From assembly GCF_027172205.1 (NCBI RefSeq), contig NC_070605.1, positions 25,476,304 through 25,540,303 on the forward strand: a stretch of 64,000 nucleotides of DNA, read 5' to 3'. The stretch is from Podarcis raffonei (lineage: Eukaryota; Chordata; Lepidosauria; Squamata; Lacertidae). Of the stretch, positions 55,150-64,000 are shown piece by piece. A program made the position numbers and the translations under genes. Below the pieces are notes generated by a model, which was not told where the DNA came from, made no database searches, and saw only the letters and a list, made by a program, of their open reading frames with translations. The stretch's first letter is position 1. Every line of letters begins with the position of its first letter.

Positions 55150-57200
55150 TAAACACGGACATTTTCTCTCCCATTTTAGAAACCATCAAATTAGTCTCTG
55201 AATGTTGACTCTGGAGAGGGACTATTAGAAAACCTAGGGCTCCACCTTGTGGGAGATTGGTAGTATTTTATTTCCCAAACAAAGATGCAAACATAGGTAC
55301 TTAAAAACAGGTATGCCCCAAGGTATATGCATAAAGAAAATTACAAAAAGAAGGGTGTGGGGACAAAAGAAAGATGCAGATTTCTGCATATGCTAATTTA
55401 CAGGTGTTGGTGCAAACATATCAATAATGATTATACTTTGAACAGAAATGTTGTATTGGGGAAAGGCTGTGACCAGGTGACCTGTGTGGCTGCTCCATCT
55501 GCTGCCCAGAGGAACTGTCCTAATTGCCCTAAAGGTTGATGGGCAACTTCAAAGCATCTGCTCTCCTTTCTTATGGTTCTTTATCTATGAACTGGACTTG
55601 ACATATTCTCTATGAAACAGGACATGTGACCACCCAACGTACTGAATTTTTGAATCATTTCCGGAGAAAACAGGCGACAGGACTTTGTGAACCATGAGCT
55701 GTTCTTAACGAACCACACGGAAGAACAGGCTGGAGTCTAATTATCTTAATTAGGCATGTGGACTGTGCTATATGGGTGCAGCAGATGACACCAATCACTA
55801 TTCCAAGGCTGCATAGCTCAAAATAATCTGGAGTGAACTGCTAATAGAGGATTTTGGGTGGCAGGGAGTTATTGTACGTTGAAGTAGAGACATAATGGGT
55901 GGCAGCAGAGTCAATGATAGCGGCCATTCAGGCATTTCCTCTCCCCCCCCAGGTGAATAAATTACTGTGCCATAAATATACACAGCACTGTGTCAATCAT
56001 TTCCACTAGGAAAGTACGATAGCAAATAACAGACACAATTATGTTTGCTCAATTTATTACAGGGCTGGCCAAGCTTTTGTAGTCTGAGGACCACATGCCA
56101 GTGTTGGATATGGTCAGTCTAGGCATGCATTCACCCAAGACATAATCACACAGCACTCTCTCCCACTCATGCATATACCCTCGCACAAAACATGCAGATG
56201 TATACGCAAGCGCATGCATGCACCCACCCATCCAGAATTTCTAGCCCTCTCCTCTCCAGCACAGAAACACTGCCTTTTACTTTCAACACAGTAGTTTTAC
56301 ATGAAGGCCATTACAAGAATAGCATAAGAGGCTAGGACTCTGACTGCCAGCAAGTCCTGTTGCCATGACTACAATATACCACTTGCTTTTGGGGCTGTCT
56401 GATACTGACCAACTGGGCTGGGAATGATGGAGCTACTGCTTGGGTCCAAGGGTCTCAGAAGAACCGCTGGGGCAGGGGCTGTCATCTCTCTCTTCTTCAC
56501 TTTCGCTCTGGCCCAGTGCTCAGCAGAGAACGGTGGCTGCAGCTGCTGCTGTCTTTATTGCACCAGAATGCCTTGCCCTTCTGGATTAATGAAGATGCTG
56601 GCAGCTCCTTCACCCAGCTCTTCTTTTTTTATATATGTTTATTGGTTTAAAAAACTGTGTAACAGAAGTAATCAACAGAAACAGCACTTCTCTGCTCAGT
56701 GGCGGGCTCAGTGCTGCTCTCTATCACCACCCACCATCAGGCCACACTACCAGGGGAGGCAGCAGGAGGAATGGGGAAGCTGTGATCACCCAGCTGCTCA
56801 AAGCAGCGAATGAAGTGGCTACAGCTATCCCTGCCTTCATTTCCAGGTGAGGGGGAGAGACGACGGTGGTGGGGGTTAGAGAGATCCTTGCCTCAAATAT
56901 GGCAACAGCCCTGTCCCCAGCAGACTGAATTTGGCTCAGAGGCTGCTGGTGTCTAAATTACAGATGGGCATTGCACAGTTTCTCATTTGTATTCAAGTTA
57001 ACTTCCCTCCCATTTCTATTTATACTAAAGTTAGAGGTCTAGTTAAGTCCCCCTCCCAATTTCAATCTCTTTTCTCCTGAAACAATCAAGACGCTCATTG
57101 CTCTGCAAAGCTGAACCACTACGGACATAGCAAGCCCATAGAGAAAAGGTAATTGCCAAGCTCAGTGTCAAGGATGGCCAAAAGCTATTTCATTTATATC
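55150..57200. other. Intergenic, mostly unrecognised
   Basis: No gene seen. A hAT-like start 'cagggctggccaagctttt' at 56060 may begin an old nonautonomous element. The ORF at 56424-56813 has no domain I know and sits in repeat-like DNA. Confidence 0.45.
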
Positions 57201-57209
57201 TACCAAAAG

Positions 57210-57904
57210 ACACTTTATTTTCCACCCATTTCTTGACTGCATGCAACTTTTTGTCTATACAAATTCACACCATTTACAATCTTCCAGTTTATGTAAACAT
57301 GTTCCTATTTCCAGGCTGGAGTGAGAGATGCAAAGCATACTGCAAACAGAATAGTCAAAAATATATTTGTATAAATTAGAAGAAAAATATACAGGAATAT
57401 ACAAAGTTTCAGTCCAGTAATTGTTCAGAACTAGTGAAATCTGTGAGGCAGCTGAGGATTGTAGTTTTAAAATGATTGTTGCTTTATAAAATTCATTCTG
57501 GAGTTGTAGGTTTCAGGCTTTTCTTCTTTCTGGTCACAGGATATCCTTTTAGGTCTTTCAGCCCTGTTAACAGAACGTGCTTTTCTTATGAAACAAATGC
57601 AAAATGAGAAATTTCTACTAAATTCCAGGTAGACTGATCAATTCAGGGATTTTGATAGTATCCATTTTTTAGAACTTCAGTACTATTGGAAATTAAAACA
57701 CCTTATGAAATCTGGAAATTGTAATAGTCCCCCATCAATGGTGATTATACTGATAAATACTGTAGAATTATAATGAGAAAATAAATTTGTTCAACACTCA
57801 ATTGTATAAAGATATTCTATTCTATCAAATAAAGCCATTATGTAAACAAACATACACCAAAAGCAAACCCAGACATTTATAGTTGTAAAATGATGCTCTT
57901 TTTT
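57210..57904 (-). other. MICU2: Probable MICU2 3'UTR
   Basis: AT-rich sequence after the MICU2 stop codon. An AATAAA on the minus strand at 57219-57214 is a possible poly(A) signal; the true end was not established. Confidence 0.45.
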
Positions 57905-58009
57905 CTAGAAGGGACTTTTCCCAGTTTGTTTCCAGACTTCTTTTGCTCCTTTAATGCTCTCCCTTTTCACACATTTCCAGTAACCTGGAACTCCTTGCTG
58001 CTGAGGCAC
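57905..58009 (-). CDS. MICU2: MICU2 last coding exon
   Basis: 105 nt, 34 residues plus stop, beginning VPQQQGVPGYWKCVK (human VPQHQSIQEYWKCVK) and ending GKSPF. Acceptor AAAAACAG. Stop TAG at 57907-57905. Confidence 0.93.
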   Translation of the reverse strand: MPQQQGVPGYWKCVKRESIKGAKEVWKQTGKSPF

Positions 58010-60333
58010 CTGTTTTTGTTTTTAATAAAAAACAACATTAATTACCACACTGCATTTAAGTTTCATTTTTTTTAACTGGCTATACCAGATAAGAGAGGCA
58101 AGGCAATGGCTTCGATGAAACCCAATGACATTTGGTCCTTCCCCACCAAGAGCTGTCTCTGGAGTGGCCATTCCAGCTAGTCATTACGAGTAGCTAGAAA
58201 CAAGAGTACTTCATCTGCTTATTTTTGTGTTCCTCCCCAATCCTCTTATTCATTTGTATCACACTTTGAGTACACTCACAGAAGCAGGACAGCAAATAAA
58301 CAGACGATTGAATATGATGAATTAAGTTATTTGGACTTGCCCCATTAACCTTGATCCATTATGGCCATTAGAAACCTGGCTGCTAACTTCCATGGAGTTG
58401 GGGATAAAATCCCTAACACAATTATTAATGGACAGTAGCCAACTAACTCATCCCATCAGTGTAAATATTTGCTCTTGTGCAATGAAACTTTATTTCATCC
58501 CCTGTTCTGGGGATATTCTCTTCTTGTTATCTTGTATTTTTATGTTGTGAACCACCCTGAGATCTACAGATGAAGGGCGGTACAGTCATACCTCGGGTTG
58601 AAGTTGCTTCAGGTTGAGTGCTTTCGGGTTGTGCTCTGTGGTGACCTGGAAGTAACGGAACGCGTTACTTCCGGGTTTCGCCACTCGCACATGTGCAGAC
58701 AGTCAAAATGACATCACGCGCATGTGCGGAAGCGACGAATCGCGACCCGCACACACGCGGGTTGCGTTTGCTTCTGGATGCGAACAGGGCTCCGGAATGG
58801 ATCCTGTTCGTATCCAGAGGTACCACTGTATACAAATTTAACAAAAACAACAACAACGTAATTCTACATCAAGTGTTATGCTGGTAGATTTCAATCTGGT
58901 TATCAGTTCCCTTGATAGGTTTTCACTGTATGTGTGGGTTTAAATTTTAGGGTCTAAGAGAGAGACCTCTTTGAAGCTAGGAAAAAGTTCTCCTCACAAA
59001 GCAGATGGGCATATTTTGGTCTTCTCCTGTGGGGTCTGTCACACCTTATTGTTGAGCCATCTGGGCGTTACTAATCTAAGCTTTTGGCTTACTAGAGTCT
59101 CTGGCATGGAGCACTTTCTCACTCTTGGTCTCTGCTTGTGCTAGCACTGAATGATAGTGGTTAATCTGGTAGATGTGTGTTATATGTTGGTATGGAGGTT
59201 TGTGCCTCCCTTCATCAACTGGATGTTCAGTGAAATCTAATGAGCATACATCAAAAGCAAATAACTTAATAGGCTAGCTAACTGTTCCATAAAAAGTTCA
59301 TCTTAATAAGAAAACTCTTTGTTTTTAATTCCACCTTAAAAGCAGTAGCCCTGTAAAATTTCCACAATTACCTATTTTCACAAACTGCTCCCACTAGGAT
59401 TATACGGTCTATATGCTGGCACCTTGACTGATTAAAAACAGTTACTCCATTAAACATTCTATTTTAGGAATAAGGCTTCATTACCCTTAAGCCTCGATGC
59501 ATCCTGTTTTTTAGGACTCCAAGGAATTCTGCATGGCTGAGGCAATTGTCTCCATCCAAATCAAAGATCTTGAAGACGGTGTCCAAAACATTTTCGGAGA
59601 GTTCCTGTCCTGTAACAGCTTTCACAGCTCTCTTGAACTCGGCTAATAAAAGCACAACACACCATACATTACCATTAAAACGTAAAATAACTAGGGAGAT
59701 TATAGATCAGTTTACGGAACTGAATAGTGGAAAGATCTATAAATTTAACAAATAAACTATTCCTTCTGAGTGCAAAAACATAATTTGAATTGTGTGATCA
59801 AATAAACTATCAAAACATTGCATGCTAAGTCCTTAATATTAATTTTTCAGCTTCTTAATGGGATCTAATCACTACTTCTTGTCTTGAAGAATGGAAGAAG
59901 ACAGCAAGCTGCCATCTTTCAGTTCCAAGTGCAGGCAGCAGTCATGGCTGGTGATCAGCTGTAGCGTCTCCCAGCTGACAAAGGAGGAGTAAATGCCAGG
60001 GAAAATTCCTACTGCCGCTTCTCCCAACCACCAGTAAATAGTGATCCATAATCTTCAACTGGTTGTCCAAAACAAGTAGCAAGGAACTGAGAAGGACTCA
60101 GAATCCTTTTATAAAAGGAGAAAACACCACATGACACAGGTTTATAGCACACATTTTCAGAAGTCAGTTGCAAAGTGTATTTTCTTAACATTCTGATGTG
60201 CAAAATTATGTACTTCTTACCTCGTTTAACAGGGCGGCTAGCTACCGTGAACATTTTCAAGGCAATTGAAAAATCTTCTAGGCGGTTTGTAAACTGGCAG
60301 AAAGTCTTAAATTCCTCCAAACTGATACTCTGA

Positions 60334-60381
<48 letters not shown>

Positions 60382-61470
60382 TTTTTATACCCCGCCCTTC
60401 TTGGTTCAGAAAACTGGGCTCAGGGCGGCTAACAACAAATTTAAAATAATTGATGCAACAAAAAACATCAAGCAAAAAGCATAAAATACAGTATAAAACG
60501 TGAATAACAATAAATTCAGAATTCAAAAATCAATTTAGGGGGGAAATCCATCCAATAAACATTAGATGATCACCAGGGCTAGCTGGCTAAATTAGTCCTA
60601 TTTGGGCCAGTGAGGAGACCAGGGGAGAATTAGCTGTGGGATCCCAGAGCGGGTAATCTTCATAAAAAGGGGAGGGGGAGGGAAGGAAGGGGAATAAAAG
60701 ATCAGGCTAAGTTCAAATTGAAAGCCAGGTGGAATAGCTTTGTCCTACAGGCCCTGCGGAAGTAAGTTAAATCCTGCAGGGCACTGGTCTCATGGGACAG
60801 AGCATTCCACCAGTCGGAGCCATCACTGAGAAGGCCCTGCCCTGGTGGAGGATAATCTGACTTCTGAATAGACCTACTTAATTTATTTTTAGGTGAGTGA
60901 TTCAAAACTAAGCATTTTCTTAAGGCATTTAATATTATTATAAAGTTGTGGTGTAATGGATAGAGTGCTGGACTAAGACTTGGGAGACCAGGGATCGAGA
61001 CTCTACATAGCCATGAAGCTCACTGGGTGACCTTGGGCCAGTCACTGTCTCTAAACCTAGCCTACATCCCAGGGTTTTTGAGAGGATAAAATGGGGAGAC
61101 TGAGAAGCATTGACATCACTGAACTCCTTGGAGGAAAGGTAACATATAAATGTAATAAAAATTATGAAGTAAAGGTGAGAAAGACTGGAACAACAAAACA
61201 AGTAAAAATGAATGCCTTTGCTATACTTTAGATTTAGGAAGAATGTTATTCAATTACACCAGAAAAAAGCCAATTTGGTTTAGAAACTCCATACGCACCT
61301 CTCCTGCTTGAATTCTTTCCTTCACATTTTGCCAGTAAATTTCATTGTTCTCTTGCTCAGTAAAATACAGCAACCACTCTACAAAATCCTCTTTTCTCAT
61401 GAAGGCTAGACCTTTGGAAAATTGGATGAATTCCATCTCTTGCACCTCTGTTTGTAAATCCTGCATAAAT
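57905..61470 (-). CDS. MICU2: MICU2, last four coding exons (gene runs off the right edge)
   Basis: Regulatory EF-hand subunit of the mitochondrial calcium uniporter complex; it pairs with MICU1 in the intermembrane space and raises the calcium threshold of the channel. Exons 5' to 3': 61470-61299, 60329-60221, 59642-59485 and 58009-57905, 544 bases encoding about the last 181 residues (human total about 434). Landmarks are MQDLQTEVQEMEF and AFMRKEDFVEWLLYF, then EEFKTFCQFTNRLEDF, the second canonical EF-hand loop DLDGDNCLSHAE with D, D, D and E at positions 1, 3, 5 and 12, and the tail YWKCVKRESIKGAKEVWKQ. Phases match at all three junctions. The first EF-hand and the targeting peptide lie outside the window. 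Looks functional. Confidence 0.95.
58535..58860 (+). repeat. L2-like 3' end split by a Tigger-like MITE
   Basis: L2-like 'tgttgtgaaccaccctgaga' and 'gaagggcggta' lead into the MITE at 58583-58828 and resume after it as 'tacaaatttaacaaaaacaa', joined at a duplicated TA. Confidence 0.65.
58583..58828. mobile_element. Tigger-like MITE, TA-flanked
   Basis: 246 bp, close relative of 14474-14721 (shared 'acctcgggttgaa', 'ccgggtttcgcc' and 'atgacatcacgcgcatg'-type blocks), CpG-rich. Inserted in the L2-like 3' end. Confidence 0.8.
59485..59642 (-). CDS. MICU2: MICU2 exon with the canonical C-terminal EF-hand
   Basis: 158 nt. Encodes EFKRAVKAVTGQELSENV and the loop DLDGDNCLSHAE, then LKNRMHRGLR. Acceptor TTTTATTAG; donor GTAATG at 59484-59479. 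Confidence 0.95.
60221..60329 (-). CDS. MICU2: MICU2 third-last coding exon
   Basis: 109 nt. Encodes SISLEEFKTFCQFTNRLEDF and FTVASRPVKR. Donor GTAAGA. The acceptor TTATTTCAG is directly preceded by the (AAT)n tract of 60334-60380. Confidence 0.95.
60334..60380. repeat. (AAT)n microsatellite at a MICU2 splice acceptor
   Basis: About 15-16 AAT units, beginning four bases outside the exon at 60329. On the gene strand it reads (TTA)n and forms the pyrimidine tract of the acceptor. It appears to be the tail of the L2-like LINE that follows. Confidence 0.95.
60381..60865 (-). mobile_element. L2-like LINE 3' fragment
   Basis: Minus orientation: tail 'ataccccgcccttcttgg' and 'ctgggctcagggcggctaac' at the left; further right 'gagcattccaccagtcggag' and 'gaaggccctgccctggtgg' match the C-terminal coding end. 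Decayed. Confidence 0.75.
60943..61165 (+). repeat. CORE-SINE (MIR-like)
   Basis: tRNA head with A box (tggtgtaatggatagagtgc) and B-box-like GGGATCGAGACTC, the CORE block 'gtgaccttgggccagtcact', and an L2-like 3' end 'ggaggaaaggtaacatataa'. Old amniote SINE family. Confidence 0.75.
61299..61470 (-). CDS. MICU2: MICU2 fourth-last coding exon
   Basis: 172 nt. Encodes FMQDLQTEVQEMEFIQFS and EQENNEIYWQNVKERIQAGE. Acceptor GTTTGTTAG, donor GTGCGT. The preceding exon, expected to end in a KEFR-like stretch, was not found up to 64000. Confidence 0.95.
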
Positions 61471-62339
61471 CTAACAAACAATAGTTGCAACTTAATTCCT
61501 TTCATAAGTAGAGAATACGAACCATTTCTTATAGTAAAGATAATGCTTTCACGTTTATAAGGAACTCAAACACTGCACATAAGCAAGATCGCCTTGAGGT
61601 TCACTGTTTTCTCTCACAGCTATTATGCAGTGAAAATGTCTCACCTTAATTTTCCAAAAACTAATCAGGTAGAAAACACAACACACAAATTGTTGGTTTC
61701 CAGGTCTCAATAGCAGGAACTTCCATAACTCAATAAGCTGAGATGATTTAAGTTGCTCATTGTGAGATAAAGATATACTTTCAATGCATAATGTAGTTTT
61801 AACCTTTCCAATTTTGTAATGTTGTCTTTTAGCAGTTCTACCAGTAGGGAGCACTCTGAATCTATGTACGTTTATGAATGTTGTAGCAGCAAGCTGTGTG
61901 CTGAAAAAAATTGCTGCTACACATATGCATAACTCTTACCTGAGTGGGAAAGGATATTTAAACATGGAAGTGGCATAAAACTTGTAGCAGCCAACTAGAC
62001 AGTAAATGGAACAACAAAAAGACTCACATAGCTTTAAAATTGAGAGTATTTGAGGAAAGCTGTAAACAAACAGAATAGGGGAACAAAAGGTGCTCCAATA
62101 GTCTTTAAAAGGAATAATGATTGATTAGGCACAAATAACAGTTAACAATTATTACCCAAGTGCTCTGCCTCAAAAATCCTTTACTTTGATATAAAGTAGT
62201 CCATAAGTATTTGAGAACGTTACAAAAAATAACTTTATGTAACAGTAATTATTATTATTATTATTAATAATAATTTATACCCTGCCCATCTGGCTGGGTT
62301 TTCCCCTGCCACTCTGGGCAGCTCCCAACAGAATTAATG

Positions 62340-62383
<44 letters not shown>

Positions 62384-64000
62384 GTGATAAAACATCAGAC
62401 ATTAAAAACTTTTCTAAACAGTGCTGCCTTCAGATGTCTTCTAAAAGTCAGATAGTTGGTTTTTTCCTTGACAACTGATGGGATCCAAATATTCATTTGG
62501 TGGGGGAAATCTTATTTATTTCTCTATGTTACTAAGGCGGGGCAGGGGGAGAAGAGAAGGAGGACCTCTTCTGTAGGAAAACTGATCAAAACCTTTGCCT
62601 TTCCTTGTCCCGATAAATAAAGAGAACATAAGAATGATGTCACCTAAAATATGTCACTTTTGTCACTGGAATGAAAACTCTGCCAGTTGTAAGAGGCCAA
62701 CTATTTTTGCAAGTTTGCTTCCAGAACTTTGAACACATTTTAAAGATCCACAGCAGGGGTGGGGAATCTCTTGCACATGCACCAACTTGCAGAGGCATCA
62801 AAGGGGCTTCTTGTAACTGCCAATCAGTTGACTGGCAGTTACAGTGACTTCTTTGGGGTTTCAGTCACTTGATGTCACAACGACATCAGGTGATTGACAG
62901 GTGGGTGGTCCCACCCACTGGTTAAAGTTGGCCTGCATGGGGTGATGGAGATTAGGGTCTGGTCTGCCTGAAGATGCAACCGCCCATAGTCTAGAAGGAT
63001 AAGGGTAGGAGATGACTTTTGCCGAAATCCCCTTCCCTCTGTACCCCCTTGAAAATATTGCTCTGGCGTGTGGGAGAGACAATCTGGAGTACCATATGAG
63101 CAGAGCAGAGGGTTTGGGAGATCAGCCAAAAATGTTGTGTCATCCCTGAGATCCTCTGCTCAACCCCAGTACCCTTTGAGAAAAGAAGGAGCCAACCCAT
63201 TTGGAGAAGATTAGTCAGGATACAAACCAATGATTTCAACAGGGTCCAAGTTTAACTAACTGAGCCTGGATCCGATCCAGTGCTTCTAACTCCACTTCCA
63301 AAGAGAGTCACACCTGAAAACTACACCCCACCCCAAAAGACTCACATTGTTGAAAGCCAAAGTTTACAAAAGTTTGGGACAATTTTTTAAAATAAAAAAA
63401 TACACATTTTAAATCACCAAGACAATTATCAGCTACAGAATACGGTTTGCTCGGCAGTATCTGAAGCCTTTCAAGTGCGTGTGTTGATTCTTCCACCAGG
63501 AATTTGGAACCAACTTAATTTAATTCCTACTTAAAGCAACAATAAGGGAAATATTTATTGGGTGAGCTGAGGGAAGGAAAGGAGAATGTAAACCTGGAAA
63601 GAATCCCCTGGGGAAAATAATATACAAAAAGACCCTAACTCAGAGACTATGAAAAGATAAATTAGAGCTGGAATCATCATTTTAATAAAGTTAGCACAGA
63701 CAGTGGGAACAGGTATATTGAATACAATGAATACAATTCATATGAACACTGCGGTATGTAACACTTTTAGGTGACCCAAAGCCTTCCTTTGGGGGATTTG
63801 TACCAATTAGGAGCAAGGCCTTCTTGGTCATGGCACCTTGTCTATGGAATACTATCTCCCATGAAGCCTATAAGGCCAGCTTTCAGCTAATGGCCTTCAG
63901 CTGGGTTTGGGGTGGTGATGATTTCTTTTGTTTTTCCATGCTATCTTCTCTGTCAATATTATAAATATTATAAATTACATTCTACTTTATTTGCTTTTTT
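61471..64000 (-). other. MICU2: MICU2 intron sequence
   Basis: No exon recognised. It contains an L2-like 3' copy with (AAT)n at 62250-62460, a hAT-like stretch from about 62756 ('ggggtggggaatctcttgc') and L2-like DNA in plus orientation at about 63800-63960. Confidence 0.6.
62250..62460 (-). repeat. L2-like LINE 3' end with (AAT)n
   Basis: Contains 'taccctgcccatctggctgg' and 'cactctgggcagctcccaac' on the plus reading, with AAT repeats at 62340-62382 and a short ATT repeat at 62251-62270. Confidence 0.7.

Noticed and set aside
1-64000. CRISPR arrays, operons, phage or toxin systems
   Set aside because: Spliced vertebrate genes and retroelements throughout; no direct-repeat arrays with unique spacers.

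Overview
This is a vertebrate nuclear window, almost certainly from a squamate reptile. Two full-length Sauria SINEs, BovB (RTE) LINE 3' ends, CR1 and L2 LINE remnants and many small hAT and Tc1/mariner MITEs fill the introns. The younger Sauria SINE resembles copies I associate with lacertid lizards, so a lacertid is my best guess; that is inference, not proof. No bacterial, plasmid or phage features are present.

Three host genes are supported, in the order known from amniote chromosomes (human 13q12.11): MRPL57 on + (noncoding exon about 2114-2198, coding exon 4728 to about 5145), ZDHHC20 on - (12 coding exons from 48475 down to 11880) and the 3' part of MICU2 on - (four last coding exons, 61470 down to 57905; the rest lies beyond the right edge). 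MRPL57 and ZDHHC20 converge; ZDHHC20 and MICU2 are head-to-tail, with about 8 kb between the ZDHHC20 CpG-island promoter (about 48.27-49.12 kb) and the MICU2 3' end. I rebuilt every ZDHHC20 exon from splice sites and reading phase: 1089 coding bases, 362 residues plus stop, with the catalytic DHHC at residues 150-153.

Layout: 1-1.7 kb, intergenic DNA with a BovB fragment; 1.9-2.35 kb, GC-rich MRPL57 promoter with an inverted CCAAT box, the TCTCGCGAGA palindrome and a YY1-like site, and a possible antisense noncoding exon; 2.2-5.15 kb, MRPL57; 5.4-7.0 kb, L1-like LINE fragment in - orientation; 7.0-11.88 kb, probable ZDHHC20 3'UTR and flank; 11.88-48.5 kb, ZDHHC20; 49.1-57.2 kb, intergenic, repeat-derived; 57.2-64 kb, MICU2 3' end and an intron.

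The genes act separately: a mitochondrial ribosomal protein, a membrane palmitoyltransferase and a regulator of the mitochondrial calcium uniporter. I found no undescribed multi-gene system. The most distinctive observations are a four-layer nested insertion at about 18.98-20.08 kb (SINE, hAT MITE, solo LTR, BovB, each layer dated by its own target duplication), the ZDHHC20 catalytic motif on a 33-nt exon that could be skipped in frame, a MICU2 splice acceptor whose pyrimidine tract is a (TTA)n microsatellite next to an L2 tail, and TA-flanked MITEs with long palindromes.
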